DNA from: CAZBUH01 sp964495095
GTDB lineage: Bacteria; Bacillota; Clostridia; Oscillospirales; Oscillospiraceae
Direction: 5' to 3'
NCBI GenBank assembly: GCA_964495095.1
Contig: CAZBUH010000065.1
Coordinates: 1 to 11,394, forward strand
Length of the DNA: 11,394 bases
Shown here: piece after piece, positions 1 through 5,560 of the stretch
How the letters are laid out: each line of letters begins with the position of its first letter
How positions within the stretch are numbered: position 1 is the first letter of the stretch
Translations under genes and position numbers: made by a program
The notes under the pieces: model-generated
Databases searched by the model: none
What the model was told of the DNA's origin: nothing
The model's input: the letters and a program-made list of their open reading frames with translations, nothing else

Positions 1-2
1 TG

Positions 3-62
3 AAGATATGCGACTTTGCGGAAAAGATAGGCGGGGAAGAGCGTTTCAGGCTAAAGATATAA
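3..62 (+). CDS. 3' end of an unidentified protein (partial)
   Basis: One plus-strand frame is open from the window edge to a TAA at 60-62 and reads KICDFAEKIGGEERFRLKI. The rest of the gene lies outside the window, so no function can be given. The frame is favoured because its stop falls at the edge of a strong hairpin (61-117) that would terminate a plus-strand transcript. Another frame is open to about 92 but runs through the hairpin, which makes it less likely. The fragment is short enough for the open frame to be chance. Confidence 0.4.
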   Translation, partial: KICDFAEKIGGEERFRLKI

Positions 63-117
63 AAATACAAGGGAGCGCTGCAGAAAGATAAATTCTGCAG
101 CGCTCCCTTGTATTTTT
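61..117. terminator. Bidirectional intrinsic terminator, 25-bp perfect stem
   Basis: Positions 61-85 are the exact reverse complement of 93-117, with a 7-nt loop at 86-92. The stem has a GC-rich core (GGGAGCGCTGCAG) flanked by AAAAAT on one side and ATTTTT on the other, so it has a U-tract when transcribed in either direction. It lies between a plus-strand gene ending at 62 and a minus-strand gene ending at 131, where a shared terminator for convergent genes is expected. Confidence 0.9.
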
Positions 118-130
118 CGGGAAAAAAGTA

Positions 131-1078
131 TTACTCCGGGACTGAATCTTCCGGGCCGCTGTCCTCGTACATCAGCTCATGGCCCTCACAGCTGTGAAGC
201 ACATAGTCAATAAAAGCCTCTGTATTTTCCTCGCCTATGCAGAACATTTTGCCGGTGTCGAGGATGTTGGTGATTATATATCCGCCCTCACAGATGCTGA
301 GGCTTATGTTTTCATAGCCCAGAAGCGGGATGCTGACGGAGATATCCAATATCTTGTCGGGCTGCTGGAAATTCAGGTCGTCATACCGGTTTTCGGCCTC
401 CGGGGCGGACAGCAGCATCTCCCACACCATGTTCCCGTCCAGACCGTCGAAGCGGGCGCAGGCGTATTTACCGGAGATTTTTTTGAATTCGTAATAGGCG
501 CAGTTAAATACGGCGGTGTTTTTCAGATCCAAATCGTCTATAAACTGACCAAGGGTATCCGGGCAGTAATAGGAGTTTACCGCGGCGTAATACACGTCGG
601 AGCCGTGATACAGGACGGCCGCGGCGCAGTCCGGGCTTATGCCGGATATCTCATATACTGTGACATCGGTATACCGGTTGGGGTCCTCTCCGGCGACAGC
701 GGCATACTCGTCCCAGCCGCCGGCGGTAGTCCGGGCAAGCTCCCGGCCCAACTTTTCCGGCGGTATTTGACCGCTCCTGGCGGTGTAGGTTGAGCCGTTA
801 AGCTCTATTTCAAAGTACTGCGCATAAATCGCCATATCCTCCCAGTGGGGAACCTCCGCTATCTCGCTGCCTTGAGGCCCGGCGGCTGTTTCGTATATCA
901 CAGGATAGGGGTGCTCGCCTTTATACAGCAGCCCGCCGGAGACTGTAAGGCACAGGCAGACGGCAGCGGCGGCCCATTTTATCCAGCGGCGTTTTTTCGC
1001 GGGGGGTACGGCCTCCGCCGCCTCTATATATGCGGGGGCGGCCAGCTCCATGGCGTCTAAAAGCTCGTTGCCTCTCAT
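131..1078 (-). CDS. Probable membrane anti-sigma factor, cognate to the upstream ECF sigma factor
   Basis: This 315-aa protein has a short cytoplasmic N-terminus (residues 1-32, with the acidic/alanine-rich segment ELLDAMELAAPAYIEAAE followed by KKRRWIKW), one membrane helix at about 34-52, and a large outer domain. That layout is typical of anti-sigma factors encoded next to ECF sigma genes in Clostridia. No zinc-binding HxxxCxxC motif is visible, so it is not a classical ZAS-type anti-sigma; the sigma-binding part would be the N-terminal segment. Its ATG overlaps the TGA of the sigma gene (ATGA, 1075-1078), which implies translational coupling. The outer domain, rich in Tyr, Asp and Glu, matches no family I can name and could sense an extracellular signal. 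Function is inferred from topology and position. The gene ends at the shared hairpin 61-117. Confidence 0.65.
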   Translation of the reverse strand: MRGNELLDAMELAAPAYIEAAEAVPPAKKRRWIKWAAAAVCLCLTVSGGLLYKGEHPYPVIYETAAGPQGSEIAEVPHWEDMAIYAQYFEIELNGSTYTARSGQIPPEKLGRELARTTAGGWDEYAAVAGEDPNRYTDVTVYEISGISPDCAAAVLYHGSDVYYAAVNSYYCPDTLGQFIDDLDLKNTAVFNCAYYEFKKISGKYACARFDGLDGNMVWEMLLSAPEAENRYDDLNFQQPDKILDISVSIPLLGYENISLSICEGGYIITNILDTGKMFCIGEENTEAFIDYVLHSCEGHELMYEDSGPEDSVPE

Positions 1079-1635
1079 AAGGTATAGCCCTCCTTTTCAA
1101 GATACTCCCGGAGCCCGGCGCGGCACCGGGAGAGCGTGGTTTTTACCTTGCTCTCGGAGATGAAATAGCGTTTGGCTATGTCGGCTACAGAATCCAGGAA
1201 CCAGTACCGGCGCATGAAAATATTCCGCTTTTCCCGGCTGAGGCTGCCCAGAAAGCCGTTCAGCGCCTCGCTGAGGGCTATGCTGTCCAGACGGCATTGG
1301 CAGTCGTCCGGCCCGGGGATGCACTGCTCCAGCTCCGCGCTGAGCTGGCAGATATGGGCCTTCCGCTTAAGTCTCTCCCGCTCACGGCAGCGGCTTAAGG
1401 AAATATGCCGGATTATCCTTGCGAGAAATGGGTAAAGGTATTCCCACGGCCGGTGGGGCGGGATGGAGTTCCATGCCTCGGCGTATGTGTCGTTTTCACA
1501 TTCCTCCGCGGTCTGCAGGTCCTGTACGATGCCCTGGGACAGCCGGAGCAGCCGGCTGCTGTATTTTTCGGAAGTCCGGCGTACAGCCTCCTGGTCACGG
1601 TTAAGGTACAGCTCCACGATTTTGCGGTCCTCCAA
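1075..1635 (-). CDS. RNA polymerase sigma factor, sigma-70 family, ECF type
   Basis: This 186-aa protein has the two-domain plan of ECF sigma factors. Region 2 covers about residues 8-90; YLYPFLARIIRHISLSRCRERERLK is the helix that melts and contacts the -10 element. Region 4 covers about 125-182; LSREKRNIFMRRYWFLDSV is followed by the helix-turn-helix IAKRYFISESKVKTTLSRCR that reads the -35 element. The start is TTG at 1633-1635, with AAAGGAG upstream and 8-nt spacing. An ATG nearer the Shine-Dalgarno is out of frame. It would direct RNA polymerase to a small regulon under control of the membrane protein encoded next, whose start codon overlaps its stop. Regulon and signal are unknown. Confidence 0.88.
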   Translation of the reverse strand: MEDRKIVELYLNRDQEAVRRTSEKYSSRLLRLSQGIVQDLQTAEECENDTYAEAWNSIPPHRPWEYLYPFLARIIRHISLSRCRERERLKRKAHICQLSAELEQCIPGPDDCQCRLDSIALSEALNGFLGSLSREKRNIFMRRYWFLDSVADIAKRYFISESKVKTTLSRCRAGLREYLEKEGYTL

Positions 1636-1670
1636 GCTCTCATCTCCTTTCCAAAAGGCCTTTCACCCAT

Positions 1671-1700
1671 ATAAGCGCTTTTTGCCCGGGCCGGGTTACA
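1671..1700 (-). promoter_or_regulatory. Possible autoregulatory ECF promoter (TGTAACC-N16-CGCTTAT)
   Basis: On the minus strand TGTAACC (1700-1694) is followed after 16 nt by CGCTTAT (1677-1671), about 35 nt upstream of the sigma gene start. ECF promoters often carry an AAC-containing -35 element and a CGT-like -10 element, and ECF genes are commonly autoregulated. No consensus TTGACA/TATAAT pair is seen in this 139-nt gap. The match is suggestive only. Confidence 0.3.
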
Positions 1701-1737
1701 CCTTTGGCCGGATTTTTTAGTGTGCGTTATGGATATA

Positions 1738-1768
1738 AAAATCCCGCCCAATTTTTGGGCGGGATTTT
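1738..1768 (-). terminator. Terminator of the infC-rpmI-rplT operon
   Basis: A 13-bp perfect stem (1738-1750 against 1756-1768; AAAATCCCGCCCA/TGGGCGGGATTTT) with a 5-nt loop lies 6 nt beyond the rplT stop codon. On the minus strand it ends in a run of T, as an intrinsic terminator should. Confidence 0.9.
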
Positions 1769-1774
1769 AAATAT

Positions 1775-2096
1775 TCAGGCAATGGCCTTTTTCGCGGTGT
1801 CGCAGAGGGCGGTGAACGCCTCGGGCTCGTGGATGGCCATCTCGGAGAGCATCTTCCTGTTCATCTCGATGCCGGCCAGCTTGAGGCCGTGCATAAAGGT
1901 GGAATAGTTCATGCCGTTCATCTTGCAGCCGGCGCTGATTCTGGAGATCCAGAGCTGGCGGTAGTTTCTCTTCTTCTGCTTGCGGCCGATATAGGCGTAG
2001 GTAAGGGACTTCATCATGGCCTGGTTAGCCATCTTGTAGTGCTTGGACTTGCTTCCCCAGTAGCCCTTGGCCAGCTTGAGAACTCTGTTTCTTCTC
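1775..2096 (-). CDS. rplT: 50S ribosomal protein L20, C-terminal part (gene broken by an assembly gap)
   Basis: The frame reads RRNRVLKLAKGYWGSKSKHY and onward, including MANQAMMKS, the RKQKKRNYRQLWISRI block and MNGMNYSTFMHGLKLAGIEMNRKML. These are hallmark L20 sequences. L20 binds 23S rRNA early in large-subunit assembly and represses its own operon. The fragment encodes 106 residues and lacks the first dozen or so of a protein that is usually about 118 aa. Those begin at 2306 (MARIK, after GGAGG) but are separated from this part by an AT-rich stretch and ten N. Only about seven residues (the usual GG-x-x-TRK) are unaccounted for, so the real gene is almost certainly intact and the break is an assembly artefact. 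The operon terminator follows at once. Confidence 0.95.
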
Positions 2097-2106
2097 NNNN
2101 NNNNNN
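2097..2106. other. Scaffold gap of ten N
   Basis: Ten undetermined bases separate the body of rplT from the AT-rich segment. A round gap of this size is a scaffolding placeholder and not a measured distance. Confidence 0.99.
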
Positions 2107-2232
2107 ATAAAGCATACTTAGAAGAAGATTTTTTGTATCTAAAGAAAAATTCTTCTTTTCTAAAATCTTCTCTAATTTATGTGTATAATCTTTAATATTT
2201 AGTTTTGAAAAAATTCTATCTTTTTTTTCCAT
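2107..2232 (-). CDS. N-terminal fragment of a foreign uncharacterised protein (in the chimeric segment)
   Basis: A 42-codon frame starts at an ATG (2232-2230) and runs into the N gap. It begins MEKKDRIFSKLNIKDY and ends KNLLLSMLY, with many Lys, Ile, Leu and Asn and A/T-ending codons. An AAAGAG a few bases upstream could be a weak ribosome binding site. The composition is quite unlike the rest of the window, where codons end mainly in G or C. I do not recognise the family with confidence. It most likely comes from a different AT-rich bacterium, joined here by the assembler, and should not be assigned to this genome. Confidence 0.5.
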
Positions 2233-2291
2233 TGTTTCTCTTTTCGTTTGTTAGTTATTATTCATTAACTTCAGCATTATTGGTTCGAAGC
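2107..2291. other. AT-rich foreign segment, probable assembly chimera
   Basis: These 185 nt contain 42 G or C (about 23%), against a clearly GC-richer background. They sit inside the essential gene rplT, between its fifth codon and the N gap. On the minus strand the segment looks like a small piece of another genome: the tail of one frame (reading QELKLRTNNAEVNE, stop at 2258-2260) followed by the start of another (2232). No terminal inverted repeats, target duplication or transposase sequence is visible. Confidence 0.75.
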
Positions 2292-2302
2292 TTTAATTCT
2301 TG
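2258..2302 (-). CDS. C-terminal fragment of a second foreign frame (possible)
   Basis: Reading from 2302 on the minus strand gives QELKLRTNNAEVNE followed by two stops (TAA TAA, 2260-2255). This looks like a natural C-terminus with tandem stops, 22 nt before the next start at 2232. The first few codons overlap the rplT start in a different frame, so roughly GCAAGAATTAAAG would be common to both parent sequences. The fragment is too short to identify. Confidence 0.3.
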   Translation of the reverse strand, partial: QELKLRTNNAEVNE

Positions 2303-2306
2303 CCAT
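2292..2306 (-). CDS. rplT: Start of rplT (first five codons, MARIK)
   Basis: The ATG at 2306-2304 is preceded by GGAGG (2320-2316) with 9-nt spacing and lies just after the rpmI stop, where rplT belongs. MARIK is the expected L20 N-terminus; B. subtilis L20 begins MPRVKGG. The next base (2291) is still the G expected of a Gly codon, and then the reading changes to ASNQ and stop. This is the 5' stump of the gene whose remainder lies at 1775-2096. Confidence 0.8.
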
Positions 2307-2320
2307 CTTTCAGTACCTCC

Positions 2321-2518
2321 TTATTTATACAGGATCATGCGCTTTATAGCGGCTACGTTTGTGGTATCCGCGTAGGTGCCCTGACGGAGGCCTCTTTTGC
2401 GCTTGGTGTTCTTCTTCGTGAGAATGTGGCTCTTGTTGGCGTGCGCACGCTTCACCTTGCCGTTTTTGGTGAGGTTGAATCTCTTTTTCGCGCCGCTGTG
2501 AGTTTTGATCTTTGGCAT
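2321..2518 (-). CDS. rpmI: 50S ribosomal protein L35
   Basis: This 65-aa, very basic protein begins MPKIKTHSGAKKRFNLTKNG, the family signature, and keeps the KAHANKSHILTKK-type and KRKRGLR blocks. L35 is a small component of the large ribosomal subunit. The length is normal. The start ATG (2518-2516) follows GGAAGGAG with suitable spacing. It is the middle gene of infC-rpmI-rplT, 43 nt after infC and 14 nt before the rplT start, and is expected to be co-regulated with both. Confidence 0.97.
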   Translation of the reverse strand: MPKIKTHSGAKKRFNLTKNGKVKRAHANKSHILTKKNTKRKRGLRQGTYADTTNVAAIKRMILYK

Positions 2519-2561
2519 ATTGTTTACTCCTTCCAGTATAATACGGAATTATATTGAGGTG

Positions 2562-3080
2562 TTATTTCCCGCCCTTGGGCGACATGAACATGGACATGTG
2601 ACGTCCGTCAAGCTTGGGCTTTTTATCAACGGAGGCTATGTCTGCGCACTGCTCGGCAAAGTTGCTGAGAAGCTCCTCGCCGATATCGGTGTGGGCCATC
2701 TCACGGCCTCTGAAGCGGACTGTGACCTTTACCCGGTCCCCGTCCCTGAGGAACTTCTGACCGTTTTTGAGCTTTACGTTAAAGTCGTTGAGACCGATGC
2801 CCGGGGACATACGTATCTCCTTGACCTCCATAACACGCTGATTTTTCTTCGCTTCCTTCTCACGCTTTGACTGCTCGAAACGGTACTTGCCGTAGTCCAT
2901 TATCTTGCAGACCGGGGGAGTGGCGTTGGGAGAAATTTTGACCAGATCCAAATCCTGCTCGGCGGCTATATCCAGAGCCTCGGCCGCGGACATTATGCCC
3001 AGCTGTGTTCCGTCACTGCCGATAAGACGGATCTCGCGGTCTCTTATATCCTCGTTTATTTCGTGAGTTAAGCTGCTGAT
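2562..3080 (-). CDS. infC: Translation initiation factor IF-3 (AUC start)
   Basis: The 172-aa product carries the IF3 N-domain (INEDIRDREIRLIGSDGTQLGIMSAAEAL, DLDLVKISPNATPPVCKIMDYGKYRFEQ) and the C-domain (VKEIRMSPGIGLNDFNVKLKNGQKFL, VKVTVRFRGREMAH). IF3 binds the 30S subunit and discriminates against non-standard start codons. No ATG, GTG or TTG lies between the in-frame TGA upstream and the conserved N-terminus. The first ATG is at 2993 and would delete about 29 residues. The best start is ATC at 3080-3078, with GGAGG 9 nt upstream, giving the expected IF3 beginning (SSLTHEINEDIR). A rare start codon is typical of infC and allows IF3 to repress its own synthesis. It is the first gene of the ribosomal operon. 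Confidence 0.95.
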   Translation of the reverse strand: MSSLTHEINEDIRDREIRLIGSDGTQLGIMSAAEALDIAAEQDLDLVKISPNATPPVCKIMDYGKYRFEQSKREKEAKKNQRVMEVKEIRMSPGIGLNDFNVKLKNGQKFLRDGDRVKVTVRFRGREMAHTDIGEELLSNFAEQCADIASVDKKPKLDGRHMSMFMSPKGGK

Positions 3081-3240
3081 AAAGATACACCTCCATCATA
3101 AATAAACAAAGCGCGGAGGCTGAAAACAGCATCCGCGCAAATAAAGCAAACCTGAAAAAATCAGAAAGGCTGTTATTGACCGCAGCTCATCATAATGGCC
3201 GGGTGAGGACGGGGATGCCGCTCCTGCTTTGTTTTAGCCT
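3081..3240 (-). ncRNA. Leader RNA of the infC-rpmI-rplT operon (L20-leader type)
   Basis: About 160 nt separate the promoter from infC with no ORF in between. The leader ends in a terminator-like hairpin (3111-3138: GCGCGGA pairs with TCCGCGC, with an inner GCTG/CAGC pair) followed on the minus strand by TTTGTTTATTTA. A segment just after the transcription start (AAACAAAGC, 3234-3226) is exactly complementary to GCTTTGTTT (3112-3104), which overlaps the end of the hairpin and its U-tract, so the two could compete. In Firmicutes this operon is known to be controlled by L20 acting on a leader RNA (Rfam L20 leader). I infer the same here from position and structure; I have not matched the L20-binding site itself. 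Confidence 0.65.
3111..3138 (-). terminator. Attenuator hairpin upstream of infC
   Basis: Stem GCGCGGA/TCCGCGC, with GCTG/CAGC continuing above a one-base mismatch and a TTTT loop. The minus-strand transcript then reads TTTGTTTATTTA. It sits between the promoter and the infC Shine-Dalgarno, so it would act as a conditional terminator. Confidence 0.6.
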
Positions 3241-3244
3241 TGTT

Positions 3245-3273
3245 AGTATAGCAAAGTGGAGATGAAATGTCAA
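3245..3273 (-). promoter_or_regulatory. Sigma-A promoter of infC-rpmI-rplT
   Basis: On the minus strand TTGACA (3273-3268) is followed by a 17-nt spacer and TATACT (3250-3245), near the full housekeeping consensus. Transcription would start near 3238, about 160 nt before infC. Confidence 0.9.
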
Positions 3274-3298
3274 TAAAAAATCGGAAAAATTTTAAAAC

Positions 3299-3337
3299 CC
3301 GGGCCGTCTCCGGATTTTCCTGCCGGAAACGGCCCGG
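3299..3337 (-). terminator. Terminator of the bactofilin operon
   Basis: A 9-bp GC-rich stem (3299-3307 CCGGGCCGT with 3329-3337 ACGGCCCGG) contains an inner CCGG/CCGG pair. On the minus strand it is followed by GTTTTAAAATTTTT. It lies 7 nt beyond the stop of the small membrane protein gene. Confidence 0.8.
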
Positions 3338-3343
3338 AAAACG

Positions 3344-3580
3344 TCACATCCGGACGTATTTTATTATGGCGAAAATTATGCCTACGCCGCAGTAGAGGTC
3401 CAATATCCACTCGATTATTCTGATTATCCTGCCCACAAAGGGTATCCAGCCTGTGAGGCTGGCCACCACCGACACCGCCGCCGCGGCCACGATGTAGATG
3501 ATAAGCGCGATAACGAGGGACTTTACGTCCTTGCTTTTGATGGTTTCGCCAACCGGGAAAAAAGGGTAAATGCTTTCCAT
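3344..3580 (-). CDS. Small two-helix membrane protein of unknown function
   Basis: This 78-aa protein has a short N-terminus (MESIYPFFPVGETIKSKDVK) and two hydrophobic segments, at about 20-42 and 45-75 (WIPFVGRIIRIIEWILDLYCGVGIIFAI). The second is broken by basic residues and may form a bent hairpin. The start ATG (3580-3578) has GGGAGG upstream with 8-nt spacing. It lies 51 nt downstream of the bactofilin-like gene on the same strand, with no terminator between them and one just after it, so it is probably the last gene of that operon. It could anchor or position the bactofilin polymer at the membrane, but only its position suggests this. Confidence 0.8.
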   Translation of the reverse strand: MESIYPFFPVGETIKSKDVKSLVIALIIYIVAAAAVSVVASLTGWIPFVGRIIRIIEWILDLYCGVGIIFAIIKYVRM

Positions 3581-3631
3581 GTCTATTTCCTCCCTGCTTT
3601 AGCTTTGTGATTTCGGCTTAAATGCCGCGAT

Positions 3632-4897
3632 TTATATTTTCCTGACCTGGGTTATTTCAGAGGCGGGGTCCGCCTCATAGGTGCTGCTGTACTCCACAAG
3701 GCCTATTTTGCAGCCCGGGCCTATGACTACGTCCTTGCCCCTTACGGTGGAGGCCCTGACGGCGGAGATGTTTATCTCGTCGCCCTCTATGCTGTCGGTG
3801 ACGAGCAGGCCGGTCTTGGGCTGGCTGTCAAAGCCGAACTCCGCCAGCAGGCTGTTTATTATGGATTTGGCGGGGGTCACGGTGATACGCTCGCAGCCGA
3901 TGCTGCCGACGGTACTCATGGCGGAGCTGAGACGTATATTTACGGTTCCGGCGTTTAAAAGGCCGGTGATGCTCACCTTTCCGGCGGAGGTGAAGGACTC
4001 TGTCTCACAGTCGCCGCCGATGGTGAGGCTGCCGCTGGTCTCCACCGCGTCTGCCCTGATGCTCTCACCAAGGTCAAGGGAGCCGGGGACGGTTATCCTG
4101 CCGCCGTCGAAGCTGCCGTCGATTTTCACAGAGCCGGAGGATTTGAAGGAGGCGGCTTTTACGCTGCCGCGGCTCCTGAAAGAGCCGCTTGCCCTTATCT
4201 CGCCGGAGCAGTCCACGCTGCCGTCGGCTGTGAGCGCGCCGCTGGCCTTGAGGGCCGAGCAGGAGATGTCGCCGGTGATTTTTCCGGCGCCGGCAAAGCT
4301 CAGTCTGCCGTAGGCCCCTCCGTCCAGAGTGCCGGCCCCTGCAAAGGAGCGGTCAACAGAGCCGGAGTCGTTTACATTGTAGGTCGAGGCGCCGGCAAAG
4401 GAGCGGGAGATGCTGTCGGCGGCGGCGTCAACCGTCTTGCTTATATCCTGGCCCAGCTTATTGAAGTCTATCTCCCGTATTTTGCTCACGGCCTTCTGGA
4501 CCTCGTCGTTTATCTTGTTTCCCAGCTCGGCAAAATCAAAGCCGGAGCGGTTCCCGTCCTGGCCGCCGCTGAGCTCGTTCTGGATTTCGATTATCTCGTC
4601 GGAGATATCTTCAATCTCGTCCTCGATCTCATCCATGGCGTCGTCATTTTCGTCTATGGTCTCGTCCAGAGCGTCTATCTGCTCCTCCAGCTTATCCAGC
4701 TCCTCCGCGATGGCGTCGGACCCGGCGGGGGACTCCCGGCGCTTTGCACGGAGGGCCCTGCGCTGCTCCCGGAGGGCGCGCATCTGGTCGTTCAGGCTGT
4801 CCGCCTTTTCCCGGCGGGAGTTAAGTTCATCGTTAAGGCGGCTCAGTTCTTCGTTGAGCTTTACAAGCTCCTGGTTGAGTTTCTCGTAGTCTGCCAT
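3632..4897 (-). CDS. Coiled-coil bactofilin-like polymer-forming protein (YhbE/YhbF-related)
   Basis: The 421-aa product has three parts. Residues about 4-110 are a heptad-rich, highly charged coiled coil. Residues about 115-205 form a linker with an amphipathic stretch and three SFAGA repeats (166-170, 184-188, 200-204). Residues about 205-421 are a repetitive Gly/Ser/Val beta-helix region, with short units such as KASGALTADGSVDCSGEI, closing with VRGKDVVIGPGCKIGLVEY. The last part resembles bactofilins and the B. subtilis proteins YhbE/YhbF, which polymerise as cytoskeletal scaffolds and are linked to motility there. The chosen start (ATG 4897) has AAAGGA 8 nt upstream; two ATGs further up are too close to it. 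It begins one base after the yhbD-like stop, and this pairing matches the B. subtilis yhbD-yhbE-yhbF order. The long N-terminal coiled coil is unusual for bactofilins. Confidence 0.8.
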   Translation of the reverse strand: MADYEKLNQELVKLNEELSRLNDELNSRREKADSLNDQMRALREQRRALRAKRRESPAGSDAIAEELDKLEEQIDALDETIDENDDAMDEIEDEIEDISDEIIEIQNELSGGQDGNRSGFDFAELGNKINDEVQKAVSKIREIDFNKLGQDISKTVDAAADSISRSFAGASTYNVNDSGSVDRSFAGAGTLDGGAYGRLSFAGAGKITGDISCSALKASGALTADGSVDCSGEIRASGSFRSRGSVKAASFKSSGSVKIDGSFDGGRITVPGSLDLGESIRADAVETSGSLTIGGDCETESFTSAGKVSITGLLNAGTVNIRLSSAMSTVGSIGCERITVTPAKSIINSLLAEFGFDSQPKTGLLVTDSIEGDEINISAVRASTVRGKDVVIGPGCKIGLVEYSSTYEADPASEITQVRKI

Positions 4898-4898
4898 T

Positions 4899-5513
4899 TC
4901 ATTCATCCTTTCCAAGAAGTTCCTTTAATTCGGCTCTCATGCCGTCAAGGGATATTTCCAATATTTTTACCGTGTCGCCGTCAAAGGCGAGTTCTGTGTT
5001 TTCAGGGGCCACAAGGGCGATACAGACGCCCAGCTTGCGCAGGAATATAAGCTCTCCCGTAAGGACGCCGGCGCAGGCGTCCACGGCGCTGAAAGCGTCA
5101 TCCCGTGACAGCAGGCCGTTTTTCATAAGGCGGGAAAACAGATGCAGCTTCATAAGCTCCTCAAAGCTGTAGCTGCCGTTTTTGTCATATCTGGCTACAA
5201 AAAGCTCCGCCTCGCTCTGAGAGGCCACATTTTTAGCCACCGCCTCCTGGACCGTGCAGTACACGTCCCGGCCTGAGGGGCTGAAGGTCTCGGCGATTTC
5301 GTCCAGGGACATGGTGTCCCGGAGCTCCATTATTTTTTCCACCCGCTGGAGTATCTTTTCCCGCGGGAAAAAGGTCTCGTGGCCTGTGAAGGTGGCCCGG
5401 TGGATAAACCAGTCGTCGGGAATGAGATTCATTCTTTTCCAGCGGTAAAGCGAGCCGTAGGATATGCCCGTAAGCTCCAGAAGCTCCTTTTTAGTTATCA
5501 GGTTTTCATCCAT
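4899..5513 (-). CDS. YhbD-like DUF4004 protein with MerR-type helix-turn-helix
   Basis: This 204-aa protein begins MDENLITKKELLELTGISYGSLYRWKRMNLIPDDWF, which is very close to B. subtilis YhbD (DUF4004). Residues about 5-75 form a MerR-like winged helix-turn-helix, with THR/GHETFFPREKILQRVEKI as wing and following helix. The remainder is an uncharacterised regulatory or partner domain. The start is the ATG at 5513-5511 with GGAG 7 nt upstream; an upstream in-frame extension would run through the promoter. It heads an operon with the bactofilin-like gene and probably controls it. A strong promoter directly upstream contains a dyad in its spacer, which suits a MerR-type protein acting on its own promoter. 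The target is inferred. Confidence 0.88.
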   Translation of the reverse strand: MDENLITKKELLELTGISYGSLYRWKRMNLIPDDWFIHRATFTGHETFFPREKILQRVEKIMELRDTMSLDEIAETFSPSGRDVYCTVQEAVAKNVASQSEAELFVARYDKNGSYSFEELMKLHLFSRLMKNGLLSRDDAFSAVDACAGVLTGELIFLRKLGVCIALVAPENTELAFDGDTVKILEISLDGMRAELKELLGKDE

Positions 5514-5531
5514 ATTATCACTCCTAAAGAG

Positions 5532-5560
5532 AATATAACATAACATTGTTACGCTGTCAA
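5532..5560 (-). promoter_or_regulatory. Promoter of the yhbD-like operon
   Basis: On the minus strand TTGACA (5560-5555), a 17-nt spacer and TATATT (5537-5532) match the sigma-A consensus. The -10 element lies about 19 nt upstream of the start codon, giving a very short leader. Confidence 0.88.

Noticed and set aside
179..793. Long open frame on the plus strand opposite the anti-sigma gene
   Set aside because: It mirrors the codon pattern of the minus-strand gene, has no ribosome binding site and no recognisable protein features.
2107..2291. A mobile element inserted in rplT
   Set aside because: No inverted repeats at the ends, no target-site duplication and no transposase sequence are visible, and the N gap on one side points to assembly.
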